A DNA stretch of 50,040 nucleotides, taken from the IMG/VR virus record IMGVR_UViG_3300028920_000096, positions 1 to 50,040 of that record, one strand, 5' to 3'. This document shows, piece by piece, positions 8,186-16,064 of the stretch. This stretch comes from a virus. How positions within the stretch are numbered: position 1 is the stretch's first letter; the number at the start of each line of letters is the position of its first letter. The notes under the pieces are model-generated. The model made no database searches. It was not told the DNA's origin and worked only from the letters and a program-made list of their open reading frames with translations. The translations under genes and the position numbers were made by a program.

Positions 8186-8500
8186 ATGGATGGTTTGAGT
8201 ATTACTTCAAGTGTTGGACATGGACAGGCAAGCCCCCCAAAAAATATGAAAGGAAAGTGGATTTTTGAAGTCAAGGGGACTGGGAACATAGTGGAGGTTA
8301 CTCCAAAGGTTTTGGATGACGGGAGCATTTTTTTTGAAACAAGGGAAACGTTTATTCGCACAAAATATGAGGATGGAAAATTCAAAGCAAATGGACGGGC
8401 CTGTTACAGTATAGGTCTTTTTGCTACGGGGGAGGAAGTTTTGGAGAATGCCATACGGGGGAGGGCCGGGGTATGGCGACCTATCATCCAGACAAAGTAA
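8186..8500 (+). CDS. Hypothetical protein, first of the small-gene cluster
   Basis: The 104-residue product is not recognised. The start at 8186 was chosen because AAGGAGG lies eight bases upstream; the earlier TTG at 8180 would be too close. The predicted protein is beta-rich with no membrane segment. It is the first gene after the promoter-like TCTATACTAT element and its 3' end overlaps the next gene by 28 bases. Confidence 0.65.
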   Translation: MDGLSITSSVGHGQASPPKNMKGKWIFEVKGTGNIVEVTPKVLDDGSIFFETRETFIRTKYEDGKFKANGRACYSIGLFATGEEVLENAIRGRAGVWRPIIQTK

Positions 8501-8694
8501 AATGGTTCGTGGTTCGGAATAAGCCGCATGTTTGGGTTCTGTGGTCAGGGCCGGGAACATATGCCCCCATTTATTCAGTGGCATTTGGCCGATTTGTTTG
8601 GTTCGCCCAAAAATGGGGGGAATTTGAAGAACGCATAGCAGAGGAATGGATTCGGGTAGACAACGTTCCGTTAGCTTCTGGAATTTTGAACTAA
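8473..8694 (+). CDS. Hypothetical Trp-rich small protein
   Basis: This 73-residue product has seven tryptophans and several aromatic clusters (WFVV, VWVLWSG, FVWFAQKW). It overlaps the previous gene in another frame, and a GGGAGGG sequence upstream can serve as ribosome-binding site. It is followed 12 bases later by another small gene. It is not recognised. Confidence 0.55.
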   Translation: MATYHPDKVKWFVVRNKPHVWVLWSGPGTYAPIYSVAFGRFVWFAQKWGEFEERIAEEWIRVDNVPLASGILN

Positions 8695-8706
8695 AGGAGG
8701 ACAGAC

Positions 8707-8889
8707 ATGGTCTTCGTGGTGGGAAAAATATATCGGCATAAAGTAAACGGAGCCAAATACAAAATAAAGGCAAAATTGAATCCAAAGGAATATACGGTGC
8801 TCAAGAAGGGGGCCGATGGATTGCGGGAGAGAAAGACACTTGGAAAAAAATACTTAGAAAGTTTATTCGGGAAAGAAAAGGGCAAGTAG
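8707..8889 (+). CDS. Hypothetical basic small protein
   Basis: The 60-residue product is strongly basic, with Lys-rich stretches and a short beta-like pattern (GKIYRHKVNGAKYKIKAKL). An excellent AAAGGAGG lies nine bases before the ATG. A nucleic-acid-binding role is possible from charge alone, but no family is recognised. Confidence 0.65.
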   Translation: MVFVVGKIYRHKVNGAKYKIKAKLNPKEYTVLKKGADGLRERKTLGKKYLESLFGKEKGK

Positions 8890-8890
8890 T

Positions 8891-9118
8891 ATGAAGTGGA
8901 AACAGATTAGGCCGGACTGGCATCAAGCCGTGGGTAAGGGTTTAATTTTTGCCTTAACTCAGGATGCGGGAAAACTGTGGAGATGGGATGCCATGGTAAA
9001 CCTGAACACAATGGGCAATTATTTTTTCAAAGTGGAGTCAGTCAGGGCCAGGCCCTTTGAAATGGCAAAGCAGGATGCGGAAAACTTTTTGAGATTATAT
9101 GTGGGGATTATCAAATGA
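8891..9118 (+). CDS. Hypothetical protein
   Basis: The 75-residue product is unrecognised. It begins at the base after the preceding stop plus one and ends in an ATGA overlap with the next gene, which supports it as a real member of the small-gene operon. Two Trp-Arg patterns and no membrane segment are seen. Confidence 0.55.
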   Translation: MKWKQIRPDWHQAVGKGLIFALTQDAGKLWRWDAMVNLNTMGNYFFKVESVRARPFEMAKQDAENFLRLYVGIIK

Positions 9119-9348
9119 AGTGGAAGAGAAAGCCTAATCAAAAGCATTGCTTTTATTTTGAAAATAGTGAAGTTTGTTTATTAGGGCATCGGGCACAATT
9201 GGACACGATTTGGTATGGGCATGTGTGGTTAAAGGAAAGTAACCATAGAGTATGTTTGCCCGTGAATTTTGAAAATAAGGAAGACTGTAAAAGGGGATTG
9301 GTCTCTTTTGCAAAATTTGTCTTGAAATGGAAAAAGGAGTTTGAGTAA
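9115..9348 (+). CDS. Hypothetical protein
   Basis: The 77-residue basic product has an N-terminal Lys/Arg-rich start, a Cys and several His residues, and ends with KFVLKWKKEFE. It is joined to both neighbours by overlaps (ATGA upstream, one-base overlap downstream), which supports translation. No family is recognised. Confidence 0.55.
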   Translation: MKWKRKPNQKHCFYFENSEVCLLGHRAQLDTIWYGHVWLKESNHRVCLPVNFENKEDCKRGLVSFAKFVLKWKKEFE

Positions 9349-9653
9349 TGGAAGAAAATAAATCAGACAAGATTGAGATGCGAGGGAAGGTGTCCCAAGA
9401 GCAGATCGTTGAAGCCTTGAAAAAGGAACCGCATGTCAGTATTCAGGACATGGCGGGAAACACGCATTTAATCCCCATTTCAGTTTTCTATAAAATAATT
9501 ACGGGGGAAATGAAAATTGAACAGTTGGATGATTGGGAGAAACTTCTGCCGAGGATCATTAAAGATTGGCTCTTTTTTCTGGAACAGGCTAACGCAACAA
9601 GGGTTGTGGGAAATTTGGAAGATAGAATAAGGGAAAAAAGAAAGGATAAATAA
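9348..9653 (+). CDS. Hypothetical protein
   Basis: The 101-residue product is acidic-basic mixed and mostly helical. A segment around residues 15-55 looks like a short helical bundle (VSQEQIVEALKKEPHVSIQD). AAAAAGGAG precedes the ATG. It is one base from the next gene. No family is recognised. Confidence 0.6.
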   Translation: MEENKSDKIEMRGKVSQEQIVEALKKEPHVSIQDMAGNTHLIPISVFYKIITGEMKIEQLDDWEKLLPRIIKDWLFFLEQANATRVVGNLEDRIREKRKDK

Positions 9654-9654
9654 A

Positions 9655-9999
9655 ATGAGGCTGAAAAATAAACCGAGGAGGGCGGGTTCTCGTTGGTTGG
9701 AAGGGGCACCGGAATATGTCCGGGATTGTTTTCACAACACGAAAAAATGGCACGGCACTTCTGAGGAATGGGAAGTTTGGCTTGGCACTGCTTACGATTC
9801 GGTTATTGACGGGGCAGTTGTGGAGGTACAGGGGATTGCCAGTAGCACGAACGGAACGCATCATTTCTTAATCATGATCCCCAGAGAGTTTGCGGCCCAT
9901 CGTTACAGGTCGAAAAATAGGAGGATTAAATGGAAGGATTTGCCAAAAGCGGTTTGTGACCTTGTTGAGCAAGTGGATTGGGAAGTTTCTAATTTATAG
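9655..9999 (+). CDS. Hypothetical protein
   Basis: The 114-residue product has a basic N-terminus, an alpha-beta middle with YDSVIDGAVVEVQGIAS and a His pair (GTHHFLIM), and a helical C-terminus. No catalytic motif or membrane segment is evident. It follows the previous gene by one base. Confidence 0.6.
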   Translation: MRLKNKPRRAGSRWLEGAPEYVRDCFHNTKKWHGTSEEWEVWLGTAYDSVIDGAVVEVQGIASSTNGTHHFLIMIPREFAAHRYRSKNRRIKWKDLPKAVCDLVEQVDWEVSNL

Positions 10000-10026
10000 T
10001 GGCAAGAAAAAGAAAGGACAAATAAA

Positions 10027-10230
10027 ATGCCAATTCGACAGTTGAGTGAAAACAGGTCCGATGTTATAAAACCATCGGAAGATAAATATGAGTTGGAGCA
10101 ATTCGATCAGGATTGCATTGAAGCGGCGGCACGTGTTTGGGTAGAGCAAGGAGGAACCAAGGGTTTATTTGGGTGTTTAGATAGTTTGGTCTATGAACGT
10201 ATTGGGGAATTGGAAAAGGAAGAGAAATGA
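10027..10230 (+). CDS. Hypothetical small acidic protein
   Basis: The 67-residue product is acidic and helical, without a recognised family. AAAGGAC upstream is a modest ribosome-binding site and the stop overlaps the start of the membrane-protein gene (ATGA), supporting coupled translation. Confidence 0.55.
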   Translation: MPIRQLSENRSDVIKPSEDKYELEQFDQDCIEAAARVWVEQGGTKGLFGCLDSLVYERIGELEKEEK

Positions 10231-10622
10231 CTACTTTCACGGTATTTGAAAACTATGAGGGGAAATTGAAAGCAGTCCCGAAGGGGGCCAGTATGGGGGG
10301 TGCGCTTTTCTCTGCAATATGGGCTGTCTCAGTGGGGCTATATGTTCCGGCAATTGCATGGCTGGCAGGGTATTTAATAGTCAATGCGTATGATTCATGG
10401 GCGGGGCCTGTGGTTGACACAGGGGACGGGTTCCCGATATATCATACGTTTTTCTATGGGATAGTTATGTGTGTGGTATTCGCGGCCTTTGGTAATCAGT
10501 GGCTCGAAAAAGAATTGCTCAGGAAGGGATATATTCGCCGGGGGACAATCAATACGAAGAGCAAGGGACAGGCTTGCGCCCTTTACAAGCAATGGAAAGA
10601 TTCGGTGAAAAAAAATGATTGA
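10227..10622 (+). CDS. Small membrane protein
   Basis: The 131-residue product has three likely hydrophobic helices: about residues 25-45 (ALFSAIWAVSVGLYVPAIAW), 46-56, and 72-90 (TFFYGIVMCVVFAAF). It then has a basic C-terminal tail of about 40 residues that would face the cytoplasm. It is coupled to both neighbours by overlaps. No homologous family is recognised. Its position among early-type small genes suggests host-membrane modulation rather than lysis (inference). Confidence 0.6.
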   Translation: MTTFTVFENYEGKLKAVPKGASMGGALFSAIWAVSVGLYVPAIAWLAGYLIVNAYDSWAGPVVDTGDGFPIYHTFFYGIVMCVVFAAFGNQWLEKELLRKGYIRRGTINTKSKGQACALYKQWKDSVKKND

Positions 10623-11241
10623 AAAAACTAAAGTAGCTCAGGTTTTCACAGAAATTTATAAGCACAATAAATGGGGAGGCGACGAAAGTGCTTCCGGGAA
10701 AGGTAGCGGCACATTGGCAACGGAAATTCTTAGAGCGAGGTTGCCTAAATTTCTCAAGAATTTAGGAATTCATTCAATGTTGGATGTACCTTGCGGGGAT
10801 TTCTTTTGGATGAATCAAATGTTAAAAGACCCCGACATGCAGGGCATAAGTTATGTAGGCGGGGATATTGTGGAGGAAATAATTGCCTCGAATCGTTCCA
10901 AGTATCAGCAGACTTTTGTACAGATGGATATTCTACAACACCTAATAAGAAGTGCTGATTTGATTTTTTGCAGGGATTGTCTGGTATATTTTTCTAATCA
11001 GGACATATTTAGGGCCATATTGAACTTTAGATTGTCAAGAAGCAAGTATCTTTTGACAACGAATTTCTTTAGACCAGAACAAGCCCCAAATATCCAGACT
11101 GGCAACGGGTGGAGGCCCCTGAATTTATGCCTGGAGCCTTTTAATTTCCCCGTACCATTAAAAGTAATTCCAGAGGGGAATAAAGAGAAGGGTTTTGAGG
11201 ACAAGGCAATGGCATTGTGGAAAATTGCGGACATATATTAG
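10615..11241 (+). CDS. Class I SAM-dependent methyltransferase
   Basis: The 208-residue product has methyltransferase motif I as LDVPCGDFFWM (56-66), a second acidic strand end in YVGGDIV, and the segment FCRDCLVYFS, followed by KYLLTTNFF and NLCLEPF. These together match a family of class I methyltransferases often found with glycosyltransferase and surface-polysaccharide genes. The family's N-terminal pattern (IYKHNKWGGDESASGKGS) is also present. The substrate is unknown: it could act on a sugar or on a modified base. It lies 13 bases before the QueF-like gene, so a role in base modification is worth testing. The gene overlaps the membrane-protein gene by eight bases. Confidence 0.8.
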   Translation: MIEKTKVAQVFTEIYKHNKWGGDESASGKGSGTLATEILRARLPKFLKNLGIHSMLDVPCGDFFWMNQMLKDPDMQGISYVGGDIVEEIIASNRSKYQQTFVQMDILQHLIRSADLIFCRDCLVYFSNQDIFRAILNFRLSRSKYLLTTNFFRPEQAPNIQTGNGWRPLNLCLEPFNFPVPLKVIPEGNKEKGFEDKAMALWKIADIY

Positions 11242-11254
11242 GAGGAAAATTAAA

Positions 11255-11599
11255 ATGGACAGAATACAGTTCCAGAGAAAAGCAAATCCTGAAACAGACA
11301 TTTTCATAAGTTATGGGAGAATAGCTCCATTTTATAATATATGCAAAGTGGCGAATATAAGGGAGGAATTTAATATAACAATGGAATACATTCCGGATAA
11401 ATACTTGTTGGAGGTGGGGACATATCGCAAGTATTTTCAGCAATTGTTTAATTTGTATATAGAAGAATTGGTGGAGGATGTTTTCAGTCATTTGTGGGAG
11501 TTATTGGAGCCGAAGTATTTGAAGGTGACAATTCATGTGGATGACAAAAATTTAACTTATTGGGACGTTACAATGCAGAAAACAAAGGAGAAAAATTAA
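11255..11599 (+). CDS. Divergent QueF-like T-fold protein, possibly amidinotransferase-type (QueF-L)
   Basis: The 114-residue product aligns by eye with QueF, the preQ0 reductase. NICKVANIREEFNITMEYIP (28-47) corresponds to the active-site block LCPxTGQPDF and following strand, so Cys30 matches the nucleophile, although one residue is inserted before the acidic Glu38. In QueF the next motif E-S-K-S-x-K binds NADPH; here it is EVGTYRKY (53-60), which lacks the lysine and serine pattern. The FHE motif is also altered. Loss of the NADPH motif with the cysteine kept is the known feature of crenarchaeal QueF-L, which amidinates preQ0 to archaeosine. Start chosen at 11255 because GGAGGAAAA lies upstream. 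Confidence 0.65.
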   Translation: MDRIQFQRKANPETDIFISYGRIAPFYNICKVANIREEFNITMEYIPDKYLLEVGTYRKYFQQLFNLYIEELVEDVFSHLWELLEPKYLKVTIHVDDKNLTYWDVTMQKTKEKN

Positions 11600-11600
11600 A

Positions 11601-11849
11601 ATGGATAACGTGGTTAATGCAGACAATGGAATTAAATTAGGTGGGGTACGGGAGGAAGGCTCTTTATTTATTTCACAAGAGGCAATGGATAATTGTGATT
11701 CAATGTGGGAGGCTGTAATTTATTCTATTCTTGAAAGTGGAGAAAATCCTATGGATTTGGTAAGGAGGGGACTTAGAATTTTGGAGCAAAAAGGGTTGAT
11801 TGAATTCACGTTCAACACGACAGGGGAATGGAAGGTGAAAAAGTCATGA
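11601..11849 (+). CDS. Hypothetical protein with possible winged-helix C-terminus
   Basis: The 82-residue product is not firmly recognised. Its last 35 residues (DLVRRGLRILEQKGLIE, then a short beta hairpin ending GEWKV) could be a small winged-helix element. It starts one base after the QueF-like gene and its stop overlaps the next start as ATGA. Confidence 0.5.
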   Translation: MDNVVNADNGIKLGGVREEGSLFISQEAMDNCDSMWEAVIYSILESGENPMDLVRRGLRILEQKGLIEFTFNTTGEWKVKKS

Positions 11850-12250
11850 AAGAAAAAATATGTAGCAGTTGTGCGGGTCGGGGGTTCGTATTTATTGGCA
11901 GTGAGGGGGACACAATAGATTGTGACCATTGTTCTGCCACGGGGAAGATTACTATCCAAAATGCAAAGGAATCAGCTGTAATGCAAGAGGTCACTTGTGC
12001 CATATCAGACTGGCACGACATTCCAGATTACTATAAAATTCAATTGACAGGAATCAATGAGCAGGGGGAGCGGGTACAAGTTTTGGTGGAATGTGATACA
12101 ATAGCTCACGCACTTGGTTTTCATCAAGATGCCTATATATATCAGGCATTCACGAATTTGTTTAGATTTGACCGGAAAGGAACGGCTTTGGATAATGTAA
12201 AGAAAGTGGCTCATTATTTGAAATGGTGGATAGCTCGGGAAGGTAAATAA
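11846..12250 (+). CDS. Protein with DnaJ-type CxxCxGxG zinc motifs
   Basis: The 134-residue product begins with CSSCAGRGF and, 20 residues later, CDHCSATG. These are two cysteine pairs of the kind found in the DnaJ zinc-binding domain, enough for one zinc ion. The rest has a WHD and a Tyr-rich alpha-beta region of unknown fold. The start at 11846 is preferred because it makes an ATGA overlap with the previous gene; 11828 is an in-frame alternative. There is no J domain. It lies one base before the terminase gene. Confidence 0.65.
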   Translation: MKEKICSSCAGRGFVFIGSEGDTIDCDHCSATGKITIQNAKESAVMQEVTCAISDWHDIPDYYKIQLTGINEQGERVQVLVECDTIAHALGFHQDAYIYQAFTNLFRFDRKGTALDNVKKVAHYLKWWIAREGK

Positions 12251-13713
12251 TGAAGGCTTTGGCAGTAAATCAGAATTTTAATTTTATAGAAAATGTTTCC
12301 TTGTCTGATATTCGGAGGGAGCAATGCAGGAGAAGTCTTCGTCGTTTTGCATATAAGGTAAAGACGGATTTCATGGAGGGGCTTCCACAAAAGAGACTGA
12401 TCCAAGTTTTGACAGACGTATACCATGGGAAATTGGATCGGGTTATCGTTTCCATGCCCCCCCGACATGGGAAAAGTTTAATGGTCTCGCAGATTTTTCC
12501 ATGTTGGGTTTTAGGCAATCGGCCAAAGACTCAAATAATTCAGACAGGGTATTCTCATGATATATCTTTAGAACAGTCCCGTCATGCACGGGATTTATTT
12601 GTGTCTGAGGAATGTAGAGAAGTTTTCCCGCATATTTATTATACGCCGCAACGGGCCAGTCAGAATAGAATTCCAGTGGAAAAACAGGCGGCACACGAAT
12701 GGGGCACTTTGCAAGGGGGCCGATATTATTCAGTGGGCGTTGGTGGTGGTTTGACGGGGCGTGGCGCAGACATTGGCATTATTGATGATCCTGTGAAAAA
12801 TAGAGAGGAAGCGGAGTCGGCCACTGTCCGGGAAAAAGTTTGGAATTGGTATTGCTCGACATTTTATACTAGGCTTTCGCCTACGGGTGCAGTTATTTTG
12901 GTGATGACCAGATGGCACCCTGATGATTTAGCGGGACGGCTTTTGAAGCAAATGGCAGAGGGGGAAGGGGAAAAATGGGAACTTGTGGAACTTCAAGCCG
13001 AGCAGGGAAATGGTAAAGAAGCGTTATGGCCTGAACGGTGGCCCCTGAATAAATTACATCAAATTAAGAAGGCAATTGGGCAGAGGGAATATACGGCACT
13101 TTACATGCAAAAGCCCACGTTACAGGGCGGGAACATTTTTCATATTCAAGGTGTGACAGAAATAGACATTAAAGATTTTCCAGACACAAGGTATGCCCGT
13201 ATGTGGGATTTGGCTTCCAGTGAAAAACAAAGAACGAAAGGTGATCCGGACTTTACAGTGGGGGCCTTGGGCACCGTAATTAAAAGGGATGATCTGGATC
13301 ATTTGTATATAAAAGATTTACAAATAATGCAAAAGGAAAAACCTGCACGGGATGCAATAATTAGGAAGACAGCGGAGCAGGACGGGGCAAGTGTGATTAT
13401 TGGTGTGGAGGCAAACGGTGGATATAAGGATGCGTATGTGGACATAAGACATGCCTTAGCTGGAAAAAGAATTGTTATGAAAGTAATTTCTAGCAGGGAT
13501 AAGGTTGTCAGGGCCTCGCCATTGGAACCATTATTTGAGCAGGGACATATTTTTGTGCCAAGAGGAGCTTGGTGGCTCCCCCGGTTTTATCAGGAGTTTG
13601 CGGACTTTCCCAGCACCGCACATGATGACGTGGTGGATGCGGTGACTACGGTATATCATTATTTCCTTAGAAATTCAGTGGGGGCAATTGACAGGGAAAG
13701 TCTAAGAATTTGA
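12250..13713 (+). CDS. terL: Terminase large subunit
   Basis: The 487-residue product is the DNA-packaging motor. The ATPase domain has Walker A PPRHGKS (70-76), a Walker B ending IGIIDD (175-180), and a coupling-type motif around VILVMTRWHPDD. The nuclease domain follows with MWDLASSEK (about 315), IIGVEANGG and a final HDDVVDA (about 465), giving the acidic RNase H-like site. It feeds DNA through the portal encoded directly downstream. Length and motif order are normal for the family. Confidence 0.96.
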   Translation: MKALAVNQNFNFIENVSLSDIRREQCRRSLRRFAYKVKTDFMEGLPQKRLIQVLTDVYHGKLDRVIVSMPPRHGKSLMVSQIFPCWVLGNRPKTQIIQTGYSHDISLEQSRHARDLFVSEECREVFPHIYYTPQRASQNRIPVEKQAAHEWGTLQGGRYYSVGVGGGLTGRGADIGIIDDPVKNREEAESATVREKVWNWYCSTFYTRLSPTGAVILVMTRWHPDDLAGRLLKQMAEGEGEKWELVELQAEQGNGKEALWPERWPLNKLHQIKKAIGQREYTALYMQKPTLQGGNIFHIQGVTEIDIKDFPDTRYARMWDLASSEKQRTKGDPDFTVGALGTVIKRDDLDHLYIKDLQIMQKEKPARDAIIRKTAEQDGASVIIGVEANGGYKDAYVDIRHALAGKRIVMKVISSRDKVVRASPLEPLFEQGHIFVPRGAWWLPRFYQEFADFPSTAHDDVVDAVTTVYHYFLRNSVGAIDRESLRI

Positions 13714-13768
13714 TTGTTTATTTTGCAAAATGCTAAGATACAGGCACCAAAAAAGAAAGGGTTTTACA

Positions 13769-15256
13769 ATGGATTTGCAAAGTTACTTGGGAATAGAAAT
13801 AAATACGGACGATGTGGAAGCCTTGTGGGATGGGGATGCAACGGCAAGGGCGTTCAGGGCCGAAAAGAAAAAGTATTATGATGGGAAACATAAAATACTA
13901 GAACGCAAAGAAAAATATGGGGACGGCACAGAAAAAAGCAATACGGTCATGAATTGGATTGACCATATTGTCTCTGAACATGCCGGGGCTATTTCGTCGT
14001 ATCAGGTATCGTCTGAATCCGAAGAGGAAAAACCCGCCACGGACGAATATAAGAAAGTGGCCGAGAATAATTTCTTAGACTCCAAAGATTTGAATAATCG
14101 AAGGAAGGCTATTTTATACGGATATGGTGTGGAAGTACATTCATTTGATCCCAAAGAGAAGAAAATAATAATTAAGAATTATGATTCAAATGAATGGTTG
14201 TTTTTGCGGGATTCAGACGATGTTTTAACTCTTGCAATTCGATGGGTTACGCTTCCGGACAACACAATTCATAATGGGAAATTACTCAAAGACCCTTTGG
14301 AGGTGGTTTCTGTTTATAGTCAGCAGGGGTTCGTCCACTTAGAAAGGTTGTCAGAAACGGAATGGGCTGTTTCAAGCAATGGCAGACATTCGTATGGCAG
14401 AATACCAGTTGTGCAATGGCGGGTGGACGAAGATTCGTTGGGAATTATAACCAAGGCGTTGATTTCCCAGAATGATGAATATAATGTAGTCGATTCTGCA
14501 AACGGGGACAGCGTGAAAATAGACGTGGACAGTGTTCTAAAATTGAAGGGTGTGGATTCGTCTTGGGCAAATGAAAATGAGACTACAATCCGGGAAAAAA
14601 GAATGCTCCCCCTGCCATTTGATTCAGATGCCGAATATATGTCCCGCACTTTTGATACGGTCAGAACCCAAGATCGTTTGGACAGGACACGAAAACATAT
14701 TCACATTATGGGCCGGATTCCGGATGTGGCAAATATAGTTGGAACCACTGGAGCCACGTCCGGAATTGCTTTGAAGCTAATGTTTTCTCCAATGCAACGG
14801 GAAGTGGAGAGCATGATTTCTTTTCTAAAGCAAGGTGTTGCTGACAGAATTGCTTTGATGAATGCCATCTGGGCTAAATTAGGCCAACCTGTTTTGACGG
14901 ATTTTACAACCACGATACAATTCTTGATGCCCGTAAATAGAATTGAAGAGTGGCAGAATATAAATGGGCTGGAAGGTGTGGTCAGCAAGAAAACAAAATT
15001 GGAACTTTTGACGGATATTATAGACCCCGAAAAAGAGTATGAAGCGTTAATGGAAGACGGGGCCGTGGGAATGGAGGCAGAGGAAATTCCGTCTGATGAA
15101 CAGGCCAAAAATACCGAAGCACGACAAAATGAGAATGATATTCGGGCCATTGATTTTGAGGGCATGGTTGGGGACATAGTTGAGAATTTAAGTATGGGGG
15201 TTATTGATTATTTGGTCAAAACAAAGGCCATTGAACGGCTTTCACCGGAAGGCTAA
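13769..15256 (+). CDS. Portal protein (SPP1 gp6-like)
   Basis: The 495-residue product (start chosen at 13769 after AAAGGG; the upstream ATG at 13730 lacks a ribosome-binding site) fits a phage portal of the SPP1/DUF1073-like type. It has the N-terminal region with WDGDATARAFRAEKKKYYDGKH, the NTVMNWIDHIVSEHAG helix, a central beta domain, the TSGIALKLMFSPMQREVES helix-rich stem region, and an acidic C-terminus. It lies between terminase and a MuF-like head protein, the standard order. The fold call rests on pattern plus position. Confidence 0.85.
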   Translation: MDLQSYLGIEINTDDVEALWDGDATARAFRAEKKKYYDGKHKILERKEKYGDGTEKSNTVMNWIDHIVSEHAGAISSYQVSSESEEEKPATDEYKKVAENNFLDSKDLNNRRKAILYGYGVEVHSFDPKEKKIIIKNYDSNEWLFLRDSDDVLTLAIRWVTLPDNTIHNGKLLKDPLEVVSVYSQQGFVHLERLSETEWAVSSNGRHSYGRIPVVQWRVDEDSLGIITKALISQNDEYNVVDSANGDSVKIDVDSVLKLKGVDSSWANENETTIREKRMLPLPFDSDAEYMSRTFDTVRTQDRLDRTRKHIHIMGRIPDVANIVGTTGATSGIALKLMFSPMQREVESMISFLKQGVADRIALMNAIWAKLGQPVLTDFTTTIQFLMPVNRIEEWQNINGLEGVVSKKTKLELLTDIIDPEKEYEALMEDGAVGMEAEEIPSDEQAKNTEARQNENDIRAIDFEGMVGDIVENLSMGVIDYLVKTKAIERLSPEG

Positions 15257-15259
15257 ATT

Positions 15260-16063
15260 ATGCTGAAGAAGAAAAATTTTTTGCGGTTAACCAAAACTGA
15301 AATAGCCGCGATATTGAAGGAATTGGGACTTGGCACACTTGGGCAGGATGAATTGTTCAAGACGTATATTTTACAAGTGGTTGAGCAACAGCAAATGATG
15401 GCAGAGCAGGTTTACAACGACATGCTCCGGGGATTGAAAATTGACATAACAGATGTGGACAGGAAGGCGGCAAGGGCACAAGTAGAGCGGGATGCAAGGA
15501 CACTGATTACGAATTTATTCAAGACTGAGATGCGTAAGGTGGCCGAAAGAATTTTAGAGGGGGTTGAAAAAGGAAAAGACCCCTTGACCATTGCCCGAAC
15601 TTTGGACATGATAAAAGGCTTGGATAATCCGAGGGCACACCGTTTGGAAACATACGCAAATTTAATAAATCAGTTGAATTTGACGGAAGAGGAGAAGGCC
15701 AAAAAAATAGAAAAGTATAGGGCACATTTATTGAAGCAACGGAAGGAAACCATAGCCAGAACAGAAATGGCCTTTGCGGATGGACAGGCTTCGCATATTG
15801 AGGCAAAGGAAGAAGGAAAAAAATGGAAGGCTTGGATGACTTCCAGAGATGACAGGGTTTCGGATATTTGTGCAGGAAATGAGGCCGATGGCTGGATCAG
15901 AATCGACAGGCCCTTTTCGTCCGGGCACGACACAATTCCGGGGCATCCGAATTGTAGATGTACTTTGGCATATCGGGGGATTACGCCGGGGGAAGAGGAA
16001 ATAAGCAGACAGGATCAGAGAATCCAACAAACGGCATTGGCAAGAAAGGAAGCAGGGAAATAA
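15260..16063 (+). CDS. MuF-like minor head / head morphogenesis protein
   Basis: The 267-residue product has a helical N-terminal half and a C-terminal MuF-type domain (about 165-250). The conserved segments ETIARTEMAFADGQ, WMTSRDDRVSDIC, DTIPGHPNCRCTL are seen in order. MuF proteins (SPP1 gp7 relatives) attach to the portal and are present in few copies in the head. The gene sits between portal and queC, one base from the latter. Confidence 0.9.
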   Translation: MLKKKNFLRLTKTEIAAILKELGLGTLGQDELFKTYILQVVEQQQMMAEQVYNDMLRGLKIDITDVDRKAARAQVERDARTLITNLFKTEMRKVAERILEGVEKGKDPLTIARTLDMIKGLDNPRAHRLETYANLINQLNLTEEEKAKKIEKYRAHLLKQRKETIARTEMAFADGQASHIEAKEEGKKWKAWMTSRDDRVSDICAGNEADGWIRIDRPFSSGHDTIPGHPNCRCTLAYRGITPGEEEISRQDQRIQQTALARKEAGK

Positions 16064-16064
16064 A

